This document shows positions 26,154 through 41,349 of a stretch of DNA of 64,000 bases, in pieces. A program made the position numbers and the translations under genes. The notes under the pieces are model-generated. The model ran no database searches and was not told the origin of the DNA. It saw only the letters and a program-made list of their open reading frames with translations. This DNA comes from Azospirillum canadense (GTDB taxonomy: Bacteria > Pseudomonadota > Alphaproteobacteria > Azospirillales > Azospirillaceae), in the NCBI RefSeq assembly GCF_025961225.1, contig NZ_JAOQNG010000001.1, positions 1,972,501 through 2,036,500 of the forward strand. The letters are read 5' to 3'. Each line of letters begins with the position of its first letter. Position 1 is the first letter of the stretch.

Positions 26154-27188
26154 TTATGAACCCGGAGCCTCGGCGGTCACACGGTTGCGGCCGCCGCGCT
26201 TGGCCACGTACAGCGCCTCGTCGGCCCGGCGCAGCAGGGCCATCAGTTCCTCCCCGGTGCGGTACTGCGCCGCACCGATCGACAGCGTCACGGAGCCATA
26301 GGAGGCGTTGCGCGCCCGGTTGACGATGTGCCGCGACCCGACCGAGGCGCGGAGCTGGTCGGCCAGCGTGATGGCGTTGGTCAGCTCCGTCCGCGGCAGG
26401 ACGACGGCGAACTCCTCGCCGCCGTAGCGCGCGACGGTGTCGCGGCCCTTGATGCCCTCGGTCAGGACCTTGGCGACCAGCTTCAGCACATGGTCGCCGA
26501 CCAGATGGCCGTGCGTGTCGTTGAAGATCTTGAAGTGGTCGATGTCGACCATCAGCAGCGACAGCGGAGTGCCGTCCTTCAGCGCGCCCTCCACCGCGGC
26601 CACCAACGTCTGGTCGAAGGCGCGCCGGTTGGCGATCCCGGTCAGCCCGTCGGTCATCGCCTCGCGCCGCGCCGTGTCCAGAACAACGCGCAGTTCCGCC
26701 AGCTGCTGGCTGGATTCCTGGAGCTGGCCTTGCAGCCGCGCCTGCCGGTCCACGATGGAGGTGGTTTCCGCGGCGATGGCGGCGACCATGGCGCGCAGCT
26801 CCTCCACGGTCAGTGCTTGGTCAAGCTCCCCTCGGAAGCCAGCGAGCGCTTGGCCGTAGCGATCCGTCTCCGACCCCACGGTGCCCAACTGGTCAAGGAT
26901 GCGGCCGAGCGCGGTGCGCGCGCGTTCCGATGTCTCGCGGATCGCCTGCGCCTCCGCGTCCAGCGTGAAGAAGCGCTTGAACAGCTCGTCGCAGTGGGTT
27001 TGCGACAGGGTGATGCCGTCGCGCCGGGCGATGTCGATCGCCCGCGTCAGGTCCGGCAGCTGGCCGCCGAAATAGGCATACCAGAGCGTGAAGTTCTCCG
27101 GGTTGGGCGCGAGCTGGTCGGCGAGCAGGCGGTCCATGGCGCGCCCTGCAAGGTCGCGCGCCTTTTCAAAATCCTCGATGCCCGCCAT
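26154..27188 (-). CDS. Diguanylate cyclase with N-terminal coiled-coil region
   Basis: A 344-residue soluble protein. Residues 1-about 170 are helical, with a probable coiled coil before the GGDEF domain (TDGLTGIANRRAFDQTL to the C-terminus). The active-site motif is RYGGEEF, and the metal-site DIDHFKIFNDTHGH is intact, so it should make c-di-GMP from two GTP. The inhibitory I-site position reads KGRD instead of RxxD and may be weak or absent. No transmembrane or standard sensor domain is seen. ATG 27188 is the sensible start; the frame runs to 27269. Confidence 0.9.
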   Translation of the reverse strand: MAGIEDFEKARDLAGRAMDRLLADQLAPNPENFTLWYAYFGGQLPDLTRAIDIARRDGITLSQTHCDELFKRFFTLDAEAQAIRETSERARTALGRILDQLGTVGSETDRYGQALAGFRGELDQALTVEELRAMVAAIAAETTSIVDRQARLQGQLQESSQQLAELRVVLDTARREAMTDGLTGIANRRAFDQTLVAAVEGALKDGTPLSLLMVDIDHFKIFNDTHGHLVGDHVLKLVAKVLTEGIKGRDTVARYGGEEFAVVLPRTELTNAITLADQLRASVGSRHIVNRARNASYGSVTLSIGAAQYRTGEELMALLRRADEALYVAKRGGRNRVTAEAPGS

Positions 27189-27307
27189 GCCCGCAGCCCT
27201 TTCCCGATTCCAAGTGAAAATTCTATCGCGGCAGCGAAGACAGGGGCAAGCGACTTTCCGACGCAGCAACTATATGACGAATTGAAATTGCGTTACTGTC
27301 TCGGCGG

Positions 27308-27820
27308 CTAATTGCACTGTCCCAGTGATTTCTCCGCGCAGACAGTCTTGCCGTCGACCCAGGTTGCCCCCGACAGGTCGGCGTGGCGCAGGTCGGCACC
27401 CGTCAGCTTGGCCCCCGTGAAGTCGGCCTTCACCAGGATTGTGCTGACGAAGTTGGCGTTGCGCAGGTCGGCCTCCTTCAGGGAGGCGCCGGACAGGTCG
27501 GCCCGCGTGAAGTCGGCCTCGATCAGCCGCGCGCCGTCCAATTTCACCCCAGGCATGGTGGTGCTGACGAACTTGGCGCGGTAGCCGTCGGCGTTGGTCA
27601 GGTCGGCGTTGGTCAGGTTGGCGCGCTGGAAGGTGGCGTCGCGCAACACGGCGTCCGTCAGCGTGGCCCCGCTCAGGTCGCGGCCGTCGAAGTAGCAGCG
27701 GCGCCACAAGACCTTGGCCTGCGCCGGGTCGGTGCAGTCGGCCAGTGCCGGGATCGGAAGGAACAGGGTGGCGGACAGCGTGGCGGAAACCACGAAGGCG
27801 GCGAAAATTGTCGTCTTCAT
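27308..27820 (-). CDS. Secreted pentapeptide-repeat protein
   Basis: A 170-residue protein with a signal peptide (cleavage near PALA-DC) and about 100 residues of A(D/N)LxG-type repeats, for example NLTNADLTNADG and ADLRHADLSGATW. It ends in a Cys-containing tail (VCAEKSLGQC); with the Cys just after the cleavage site, disulfides are possible in the periplasm. No partner or function is evident. ATG 27820 is chosen for the signal peptide; ATG 27832 is equally in frame and neither has a strong ribosome site. Confidence 0.8.
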   Translation of the reverse strand: MKTTIFAAFVVSATLSATLFLPIPALADCTDPAQAKVLWRRCYFDGRDLSGATLTDAVLRDATFQRANLTNADLTNADGYRAKFVSTTMPGVKLDGARLIEADFTRADLSGASLKEADLRNANFVSTILVKADFTGAKLTGADLRHADLSGATWVDGKTVCAEKSLGQCN

Positions 27821-27873
27821 GCGCCAAGACATAGGTTGGCGCGCGGGAATTGCCAAACGGGAAAGCGGTTCGC

Positions 27874-28404
27874 CTAGGGGGTTTTCCCGTCCGCGCCAGC
27901 CTCCGCCTTTTTGCCTGTGCGCTGACCGACGGCCTTCCCGGCCTGCGGCGGCTTCGGCAATCGGGCGTGTTCCGCCGCGGTGCGGGCGATCGACTCCGCC
28001 GTCTCAGGCGCGAAGGGGACGGTGCGCCGCTCCGTCAGGTCCACATGGACCAGCATGAACTCCGCGGTGGCGGCGAGGAAGCCATCCTCCTCGTGGTGCA
28101 TCTCGTGGAATAGATGCAGCCGCTTGCCATCCGCCGCCAAAAGACGCGAGGCGAATCGCAGGCCGTCACCTTCCGTCACCTCGCGGGCGTAGGTCAGGTG
28201 CGCCTCGACCACGAACATCGACCGGCCCTCCCCCTCCGCGTAAGCCTTGCCGATGCCGAAATGGTCGAGCACCGCGTCGGTCGCGTGGTCGAAGGCCAGC
28301 AGGTAAAAGGCCACGTTCATGTGGCCGTTGTAGTCGATCCACTCCGGACGAACCGTCTCGCGGTGCAGGTCCAGCGGGCCGTTGGTGGGGGCTGTTTCAC
28401 TCAT
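27874..28404 (-). CDS. Acyl-CoA thioesterase (hot-dog fold, 4HBT type)
   Basis: A 176-residue hot-dog protein with the 4HBT signature RPEWIDYNGHMNVAFY, whose Asp is the usual catalytic residue, followed by VEAHLTYAREVTEGD and HLFHEMHHEEDG. It hydrolyses an acyl- or aryl-CoA thioester; sequence style is close to thioesterases seen beside carnitine/betaine catabolism genes, but those genes are absent here. The C-terminal 30 residues are Lys/Ala-rich and probably disordered. Confidence 0.85.
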   Translation of the reverse strand: MSETAPTNGPLDLHRETVRPEWIDYNGHMNVAFYLLAFDHATDAVLDHFGIGKAYAEGEGRSMFVVEAHLTYAREVTEGDGLRFASRLLAADGKRLHLFHEMHHEEDGFLAATAEFMLVHVDLTERRTVPFAPETAESIARTAAEHARLPKPPQAGKAVGQRTGKKAEAGADGKTP

Positions 28405-28584
28405 GGGATCAAGATAAGCGCAGGCTGGGCGCTTGGGAACCGCCTTACACCGTCAGGGAGCAAGCCCCAGGAACGCCACCATCTCCGCCCCCACCGCCTG
28501 GATTTCGGCGAGCCAGGGGGCGACGTCGTCCAAAGTAGGGTGCCTCCACTCCCATCATAACACGGGAGCGGAGGCGTCGCCTCA

Positions 28585-32076
<3,492 letters not shown>

Positions 32077-32131
32077 GGGAAGGGTCGGGTCCGTTTCGGA
32101 AGGAAGGTCGGGCGAAAAGGGTCGAAATACG

Positions 32132-32605
32132 TCAGTCGAGGCCGTGCCGGTTCACCGGCCACCAGCCTTTCTCGGTGATCAGTTCCAGGGACCAGGGGCA
32201 CTCGGCCGGCAGGTCGTGCAGTGTCAGGCCGTCCTGGGCGAGGCCGAGCGCGGCCAGTTCGCGGGCCGTCTCGTAGACGTCGGGCAGGTCGATCTTGCCG
32301 TGCAGGCTGGGGCTGGCCTTCAGATCGCGCAGGACGCGGCCACGGTGCTCCACGACCGAGGCTTTCCAGCCGTTGCGGGGATCGGTCGCCGAGGAGTGTT
32401 CCAGCTTCAGGAGATGTTCCAGGATGCGCGTGAGCGCACTTTCGACCGCTCGCGTCTCGGAACGCCCCATATCCTCGATCTCCCCCGCCACATGGTCCCA
32501 GTCGATGGGGGTGTTCAGGCGTTCGCGGGCGGCCTCGCGGAGGAGACGCGCCTGTTCCTGGGTCCAGGCGTAGAAGTCGTCGTCGTATCCGATCCGGCTG
32601 TCCAT
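32132..32605 (-). CDS. DUF29-family protein between metF and metH
   Basis: A 157-residue soluble helical protein of the DUF29 type (YDDDFYAWTQEQARLLREA, WDHVAGEIEDMGRSETRAVE, LLKLEHSS). DUF29 proteins are common in cyanobacteria and Azospirillum-like bacteria and have no known function. ATG 32605 gives the canonical N-terminus; the frame extends to 32641. It lies 78 bases after metF and 55 before metH on the same strand, so it is probably co-transcribed with the methionine genes, though this may be accidental. Confidence 0.85.
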   Translation of the reverse strand: MDSRIGYDDDFYAWTQEQARLLREAARERLNTPIDWDHVAGEIEDMGRSETRAVESALTRILEHLLKLEHSSATDPRNGWKASVVEHRGRVLRDLKASPSLHGKIDLPDVYETARELAALGLAQDGLTLHDLPAECPWSLELITEKGWWPVNRHGLD

Positions 32606-32683
32606 GGCCCTGCCCCTCCGTGACCGCGATCTCCGCACCACCCTAACATAGGGGCAGCGCGGACGCCTGCCCGCTCTCCCCGG

Positions 32684-34545
<1,862 letters not shown>

Positions 34546-34999
34546 GTCCGCCGCTCGCACCCCTCTGTCCGAGTTCCCGGAACCCTCCGGGCCTTCCATA
34601 AGCGAGTCGCACCGTCGCGCGCCCCATCGTGGATACAGATATAAAGATATCTTTATGCAGCGTAAACACGTTTTCGCATCCCGCCACGCAATCGGTGGCC
34701 CTCTGCCCGAAAACGCACCATCCTGACGCGTTTTCAGCCGTCTAGAAGGAAACGACGGACGCTGGCGCGGCAATCCTATCACATTGGTCAGACTGCCGGC
34801 CGTGACCTCGCGTGGCACGCTGGTCAAACGGCTGCGCCTGTGTTAGTGGACAAGTTCAGGCCGGTGTTGTGCGGTTTCATCCGGACAACGTCGGGTTTCG
34901 ATACGCCCTGTCTCCGACCGCCCAGGGAGCCGAGGTTCCCGGGGTTCGCGTTGATTGTGCGCCCCGTGCCAAGTGTGCTTCCAGAAAGAGCCGTCGCCG
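34546..34999. other. Intergenic region with promoters of sahR-metF and of mlaA
   Basis: No gene recognised in about 450 bases between divergent units. Apart from the palindrome at 34641-34656, I see no further repeat or structured element. Short frames here lack ribosome sites. Confidence 0.5.
34641..34656. promoter_or_regulatory. Perfect 16-bp palindrome, probable SahR operator
   Basis: ATAAAGATATCTTTAT is a perfect palindrome in an otherwise GC-rich region, 95 bases before the sahR start. Size, symmetry and position fit an ArsR-family dimer site, and the AT-rich sequence resembles sites I recall for alphaproteobacterial SahR. It would mediate autoregulation and control of metF, and perhaps metH, by S-adenosylhomocysteine. 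Confidence 0.75.
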
Positions 35000-35785
35000 A
35001 TGAAGCTGGTCACCATCACCCGCTCCCTCCTTCGTCCGGCCGCCGCGGCCGCGCTCGCCCTGTCGGTCGCGGGATGCGCGACCACGCCGGCCACCCCCGA
35101 AGCGGAAACCACGGTCAGCGATCCGCTGGAAGGGCCGAACCGCGTCGTCTTCGCGGTGAACGAGGCGGCGGACAAGGCGGTGATCCGCCCGGTGACCGAT
35201 GTCTATGTCGCCGTCGTGCCCGACCCCCTGCGCCAGGCGGTGCACACCTTCGTCCAGAACCTGATGGGGCCGCTGTACATCGCGAATCATCTGCTGCAGG
35301 GCAATTTCGAAGGCGCGCAACTGGCGACCGGCCGCTTCATGACCAACACGATCCTCGGCCTCGGCGGCATCGCCGACGTCGCGTCGGAGGTCGGCCTGAC
35401 GGAGAAGCCGGCCGATTTCGGCCAGACGCTGGGCGTGTGGGGGGTCGGCTCGGGCCCGTACCTTGTGCTGCCGCTGCTGGGGCCGTCCAACGTCCGCGAC
35501 GCGGTCGGCTACGGCGTGGACACGCTGGGCGACCCGTTCCGCATCTGGACCGCCGGCGCCAATCAGGAAGGCCTGCAATGGGGCCGCACCGGCGCTTCGG
35601 GCGTCGACCGGCGGTCGCAGGTGCTGCGCGAGATCGACGATCTGCGCCGCAACTCCATCGACTTCTATGCGACGGTCCGCAGCCTCTACGCGCAGCAGCG
35701 CGAGGCGGCGATTCGCGGCAGCAGCACCCCGGCGAACCCGGAGTTCCCGGAATTCCCGGAATACAACACCCCCGCCAAGAAGTGA
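35000..35785 (+). CDS. mlaA: MlaA/VacJ outer-membrane lipoprotein
   Basis: A 261-residue lipoprotein of the retrograde phospholipid-transport (Mla) system, which removes phospholipids from the outer leaflet. A signal peptide with lipobox VAGC is followed by the VacJ domain: DPLEGPNRVVFAVNEAADKAV, FVQNLMGPLYIANHLLQG, TNTILGLGGIADVASEVGL and YLVLPLLGPSNVRDAVGYG. The C-terminal tail has a PEFPEFPEY repeat. ATG 35000 is used because it gives a proper lipoprotein signal. The MlaC-type gene follows after 103 bases. Confidence 0.95.
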   Translation: MKLVTITRSLLRPAAAAALALSVAGCATTPATPEAETTVSDPLEGPNRVVFAVNEAADKAVIRPVTDVYVAVVPDPLRQAVHTFVQNLMGPLYIANHLLQGNFEGAQLATGRFMTNTILGLGGIADVASEVGLTEKPADFGQTLGVWGVGSGPYLVLPLLGPSNVRDAVGYGVDTLGDPFRIWTAGANQEGLQWGRTGASGVDRRSQVLREIDDLRRNSIDFYATVRSLYAQQREAAIRGSSTPANPEFPEFPEYNTPAKK

Positions 35786-35888
35786 GAACCGGCGAAACGC
35801 CGCGGACGGCCGCCCCGTACGGCGGCCGAGGCGCTTTGTGCATGATGAGTGTTGACAAAGCCTCCGCGGCAGCCACCTTTGCCTTGCC

Positions 35889-36506
35889 ATGCTGACACGT
35901 CGTCTTTTCCTAGTGTGCGCGGCCCTGCTCGCGGTGAGCAGCTGGGCCGTCCGTCCCGCCGCCGCGCAATCGGCCGATCCGGGCGCGACTGCGTTCATCC
36001 AGAAGCTGGGGAACGAGACCGTCTCCACCTTCGCCAACAAGGGCCTGCCCCGCGACCAGGCGGTCCAGCGCTTCCGCACCCTGCTCTACCAGGGCTTCGA
36101 CGTGCCCTACATCGGGCGCTGGGTGCTGGGTCGTTACTGGAATTCGGCCACGCCGCAGCAGCAGGACGAGTACCAGAAGCTGTTCGAACAGCTGATCGTC
36201 AAGACCTACGCCGATCGCTTCGTCGATTATTCGGGCGAGTCCTTCAAGATCTCCAGCGCGCGGCCGGAAGGCGAGTCGGACACGATGGTGACCACCCAGG
36301 TCCTGCGGCCGAGCGGCCCGCCGGTCAACGTCGACTGGCGCGTGCGCCATCGCGACGGCGCCTACAAGATCATCGACGTGGTGGTCGAAGGCGTCAGCAT
36401 GGGTGTCACCCAGCGCCAAGAGTTCGCCTCCGTCATCAGCCAGAACGGCGGCCAGGTGCAGGGCCTGATCCAGGCGCTGCGCCAGAAGGTCGGGCAAGCG
36501 GGCTGA
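35889..36506 (+). CDS. mlaC: MlaC-family periplasmic phospholipid-binding protein
   Basis: A 205-residue exported protein with signal peptide LTRRLFLVCAALLAV...AAAQ, followed by the MlaC/Ttg2D fold (FRTLLYQGFDVPYIGRWVLG, YADRFVDYSGESFKI, VDWRVRHRDGAYKIIDVVVE). It shuttles phospholipids between MlaA and the inner-membrane MlaFEDB complex. The mlaFED genes are not in the window. Alphaproteobacterial paralogues such as the hopanoid-associated HpnM look similar, so the exact branch is uncertain, but adjacency to mlaA supports MlaC. A strong terminator follows. Confidence 0.9.
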   Translation: MLTRRLFLVCAALLAVSSWAVRPAAAQSADPGATAFIQKLGNETVSTFANKGLPRDQAVQRFRTLLYQGFDVPYIGRWVLGRYWNSATPQQQDEYQKLFEQLIVKTYADRFVDYSGESFKISSARPEGESDTMVTTQVLRPSGPPVNVDWRVRHRDGAYKIIDVVVEGVSMGVTQRQEFASVISQNGGQVQGLIQALRQKVGQAG

Positions 36507-36553
36507 TGAGGCCCGGCTGACGCTTCAAAGGGATACGCGCCCCGGCGCATCGC

Positions 36554-36582
36554 AAAAAGCCGCCCCCCAGGGCGGCTTTTTT
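36554..36582 (+). terminator. Terminator of the mlaA-mlaC unit
   Basis: An 11-bp stem (36554-36564 with 36571-36581) and a CCCCAG loop end in six T residues. The T-run and half of the stem are then repeated in tandem (see 36573-36614). Confidence 0.9.
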
Positions 36583-36614
36583 CTTGCGGCTTTTTTCTTG
36601 CGGCCTTTCCCTTA
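36573..36614. repeat. Tandem duplication of a terminator tail, 14-bp unit
   Basis: CGGCTTTTTTCTTG occurs twice exactly (36573-36586, 36587-36600), followed by a diverged third copy CGGCCTTTCCCTTA (36601-36614). It looks like replication slippage at the T-rich tail of the mlaC terminator. Confidence 0.8.
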
Positions 36615-36761
36615 CGGCCCATTTCTTTCGTGTACCCTTGCCGAGTGTATCAAAATTCGCGTTCACATTTTTCGAGCCCCTCGATTCCGTGACGCGGCAC
36701 GCGGAACGGGTTATCTTCGCCGCCTGCGCTTCTTTTGCGATGCGTCGGTCACAGGGACCCC

Positions 36762-38270
36762 ATGGCTGAGCGGACTGCGAACGAGATCGAGGCGATCAAG
36801 GCGATCATCGCCGCCCATCACGCCTGGCTGCGGCGCCGCGGCGGCCGCCGCGCCGACCTCAGCTTCCGCGACCTGTCCGGCCTGCCGCTCGACCGCGTCA
36901 ACCTGACCGGGGCGAAGCTGGCCGGGGCCAACCTGGTGGGCGCGCGGCTGGCGCGGGCCGACCTGACGCAGGCCGACCTGTTCGGCGCCGACCTGGAAAC
37001 GGCGAACCTGACCGCGGCGACGCTGACCGGGGCCGACCTGCGCGGCGCCAATCTGCACCGCGCGACCCTGACGGACGCCAACCTGCGCGGCGCCGATTTC
37101 CGCGGCGGCGCTCTGATGGACAATCCGGACTCCGGCAACTCCGAGCCGTCGCGCTCCGGTGCGCGGCGCATGGACGGCGTCACCCGCCTGACCGAGGCGA
37201 AGATGGAGCGGTCCATCCTCGCCGGGGCCAACTTCACCGGCTGTGACCTCAGCGGCGCCGACCTGAACGACGCGGACCTGACGGGGGCGGAGTTGACCTC
37301 CGCCGTGCTGGTCGGCACCGATTTCTGGGGCGCCACGCTGGACGGCGTCACCTTCAACGGCACGACCATCGACCAGGCGACGCTCGACCGCACCTACCTC
37401 CCCTTTGAGGTCGGGGCCGGCGCCATCGTGCAGCCCACCTACAAGACCATGACGGCCGCGGAGTTCCTGGAGGCCGTCGCCGCGCACGAGCGCTGGGTGG
37501 ACAGCCAGGGCGCCGACGGCCGCCATCTCGACCTCGACCTCGTGTCGGTGACCGGGGTGGACCTGAACGGCCGCACACTGGCCGGGGCGCGGCTGCGCCG
37601 CTGTCGTCTGATCGGCGCGCGGTTGGCGAAAGCCGGCCTGGACATGGCCGACCTGTCCTACTGCGACCTGACCGGCGCCGACCTGACGGAGGCCGTCCTG
37701 CGTGGCACCAACCTGCGCCGGACCGCCCTGTCCCGCGCGGTGCTGGTGCGTGCGGACGCCCGCCCCGCCGCCTTGAGCGGCGACCGGCAGTGGCCCGCCA
37801 ACTTCGACGGCGCGACCCTGACCGGCGCCGACCTGCGCGACGCCCGGATGGGCGCGGCGGTCCTGCGCTCCGCCACGCTGACCAACGCCAGGCTGGACGG
37901 GTCGGGGATAACCCTGCCGGAGGCCGCCGCCCCGCCCCCGCCGCCCAAGCCGCAGGAGCGGCGCAAGCAGAAGCGCTACGTCCGGCCCAGCCTGATCGTG
38001 CAGACCGACCGCGGCACGCACCCGACGCGCAACTGGTCCATCGGGGGCCTGTGCCTTCAGGCGCCGGGCCAGACGTTCCGCCAAGGGGAAATGGTCACCG
38101 CGCGCGTGGCGATGGAGGGCCGGGAGGATCTCTCGGCCACGGCGCAGTTCGTCATCCTGCACACGAACCAAGGCCGAGGGCAGGTGTCGGTGCGGTTCCA
38201 CCAGTACAGCGACGAACTGAAGCAGTTCCTGAAGGCCGCCTTCCTGGAACACCAGAAGCTGGAGGGATGA
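36762..38270 (+). CDS. Pentapeptide-repeat protein fused to a C-terminal PilZ domain
   Basis: A 502-residue fusion. Residues 1-about 395 are pentapeptide repeats in two modules, each led by a HxxW segment (HHAWLRRRGGRRADL near residue 17; HERWVDSQG near 244). After a Pro-rich linker, residues about 405-502 form a PilZ domain with the c-di-GMP motifs RRKQKRY (RxxxR) and NWSIGG (NxSxxG). The protein should therefore bind c-di-GMP and pass the signal to a rigid beta-helix scaffold; its partner is unknown. It has no signal peptide or membrane span. ATG 36762 has AGGGA upstream. It stands alone, convergent to a methyltransferase gene. Confidence 0.88.
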   Translation: MAERTANEIEAIKAIIAAHHAWLRRRGGRRADLSFRDLSGLPLDRVNLTGAKLAGANLVGARLARADLTQADLFGADLETANLTAATLTGADLRGANLHRATLTDANLRGADFRGGALMDNPDSGNSEPSRSGARRMDGVTRLTEAKMERSILAGANFTGCDLSGADLNDADLTGAELTSAVLVGTDFWGATLDGVTFNGTTIDQATLDRTYLPFEVGAGAIVQPTYKTMTAAEFLEAVAAHERWVDSQGADGRHLDLDLVSVTGVDLNGRTLAGARLRRCRLIGARLAKAGLDMADLSYCDLTGADLTEAVLRGTNLRRTALSRAVLVRADARPAALSGDRQWPANFDGATLTGADLRDARMGAAVLRSATLTNARLDGSGITLPEAAAPPPPPKPQERRKQKRYVRPSLIVQTDRGTHPTRNWSIGGLCLQAPGQTFRQGEMVTARVAMEGREDLSATAQFVILHTNQGRGQVSVRFHQYSDELKQFLKAAFLEHQKLEG

Positions 38271-38303
38271 CGACGCCCTGGCAAGGCCGGGTCAGGCACC
38301 CTG

Positions 38304-38975
38304 TCAGGCCGCCCTGTCCTTCCGCGCGATGAAGGCGTGGTAGGTGTCCGGCCCCAGGCCCGTCTCGAAGTCGATCGTCAACGCGTCCAGCAGGGCGAAG
38401 CCGTTGCGCTTGATCAGATCGGCCCACATGCTCGCCCCCATGACGCTGTAGTGGTTCGGATTCTCCTGGTGCCGGCAGGACGTGTCAGGTGCCGGCACTT
38501 CGATGTACAGGTACCCGCCGGGGCGCAGGATGCGGTTGAAGCCGTTGATCGTGAAGTGAGGAAAGACGCTGTGCTCCACGGCGTGCCGGCACCACACGGT
38601 GTCGAAGCTGCCGTCCGCGAAGGTCAGGAACGACTGGTCCATCGCGTGCACGTCGTAGCCGAGGTCCCGGCAAACGCGATGATCTTCGCCCAGCGTGACG
38701 CCGGTCGGACGCGCGCCCCGCTCCGTGAACTCCTTCAGCGCCACGCCCTGCCCGCAGCCGACATCCAGAATCCGCCCGCACGCCTCCGGGAACTTGTCGA
38801 ACAGATAACCGATCATCTGCCGCGTGATGTCCGTGTGCATCGGATGCTGCGGCTCAGGATAGATGTCCTTCTCCAGCCCGCGCAGGAAGGCGTCGAGACG
38901 GGCGTAACGGCCCAAGCCGGCGTCAGATGGGTCGGCGCCAGATGGGTCGGCGCCAGATGGGTCGGCGTCGGACAT
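38304..38975 (-). CDS. Class I SAM-dependent methyltransferase
   Basis: A 223-residue methyltransferase with SAM motif RILDVGCGQGVALKEF, then FDTVWCRHAVEHS and FNRILRPGGYLYIEVPAPD (methyltransf_11/23 type). The substrate cannot be predicted; resemblance to enzymes acting in surface glycan or small-molecule pathways is only stylistic. The N-terminus carries ADPSG repeated three times, encoded by a 15-bp tandem repeat. GGGAGGAACG lies directly before the ATG at 38975; longer frames upstream are not coding. Confidence 0.85.
   Translation of the reverse strand: MSDADPSGADPSGADPSDAGLGRYARLDAFLRGLEKDIYPEPQHPMHTDITRQMIGYLFDKFPEACGRILDVGCGQGVALKEFTERGARPTGVTLGEDHRVCRDLGYDVHAMDQSFLTFADGSFDTVWCRHAVEHSVFPHFTINGFNRILRPGGYLYIEVPAPDTSCRHQENPNHYSVMGASMWADLIKRNGFALLDALTIDFETGLGPDTYHAFIARKDRAA
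38924..38968. repeat. In-frame 15-bp tandem repeat, three copies, in the methyltransferase N-terminus
   Basis: CAGATGGGTCGGCGC occurs at 38924, 38939 and 38954 (last copy differs at its final base). It encodes ADPSG/ADPSD units, so copy changes keep the reading frame. Confidence 0.9.
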
Positions 38976-39030
38976 CGTTCCTCCCGGATCAGGATCGGCG
39001 GTTGCCGTCTTCGGCCCACCGCCAAGAAAA

Positions 39031-39056
39031 AGGCCCCTCTCCGCCGGGGAGAGGGA
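39031..39056 (-). terminator. Terminator of ettA
   Basis: On the minus strand an 8-bp stem CCCTCTCC/GGAGAGGG with short GC loop is followed by GGCCTTTTTC, 20 bases after the ettA stop. The arms match the outer arms of the dispersed hairpin repeats. Confidence 0.7.
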
Positions 39057-39075
39057 CCGGTATCCGCGCCGATGG

Positions 39076-40752
<1,677 letters not shown>

Positions 40753-40875
40753 GCGCCGCTCCGACCCTTCTGCACAAAAAGGAAAAAATCAGGACGCCAC
40801 CCGCGGCGCCGCTTCGCTCGCCAAGGGTTTTAGCGCATAAGGACGCGACATTAAACGGCGAAGGAGGGAGGCCGG

Positions 40876-41343
40876 GTGGTCGAGATTTATGTGGATGCCG
40901 ATGCCTGCCCAGTAAAGGCCGAAATTTACCGGGTGGCCGGACGCTCGGCTACAAAGGTTTGGATCGTCAGCAACGGCCCTTTGCGCCTGCCGACCGAGTG
41001 TTTGGCCGAGCTTGTGGTGGTCGGGTCGGAGTTCGACGCCGCCGACAACTGGATCGCCGACCACGTGACGGAGGCCGACATCGTGGTCACCGCCGACATC
41101 CAGCTGGCCGACCGCTGCGTCAAAAAGCGCGCCGTGGTGATCGGCCCGACCGGGCGCCCCTTCACCGAGGATTCCATCGGGACGGCGATCGCCACCCGCG
41201 CCCTGATGCAGGATCTGCGGGACATGGGCGTGGTCAACGGCAACAACAAGCCGATGAGCCAGCAGGACAAGTCCAAGTTCCTCCAGGCCCTCGACCAAGC
41301 CGTCCAGGCCCTCAAGGCCGGCCGGCGGCCCCGCTGGAAGTAG
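40876..41343 (+). CDS. YaiI/YqxD family (UPF0178) protein
   Basis: A 155-residue protein with the UPF0178 signature VDADACPVKAEIYRVAGR and the block VTADIQLADRCVKKRAVVIG, then GRPFTEDSIG and NNKPMSQQDKSKFLQALD. The conserved Asp residues suggest a PIN/NYN-like nuclease fold, but the family's function is unproven. GTG 40876 is preceded by GGAGGGAGG. It diverges from ettA and ends six bases before the end of a convergent gene. Confidence 0.92.
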   Translation: MVEIYVDADACPVKAEIYRVAGRSATKVWIVSNGPLRLPTECLAELVVVGSEFDAADNWIADHVTEADIVVTADIQLADRCVKKRAVVIGPTGRPFTEDSIGTAIATRALMQDLRDMGVVNGNNKPMSQQDKSKFLQALDQAVQALKAGRRPRWK

Positions 41344-41349
41344 GCGCCA

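Noticed and set aside
28453..28533. A 26-codon minus-strand frame after metH with GGAGG before a TTG
   Set aside because: Ribosome-like spacing is tempting, but the peptide is tiny, starts with TTG and lies just after metH; could be a remnant. Not enough support for a gene.
32077..32131. Possible cobalamin or SAM riboswitch before metH
   Set aside because: The gap is only 55 bases, too short for a B12 aptamer, and no conserved riboswitch core is visible.
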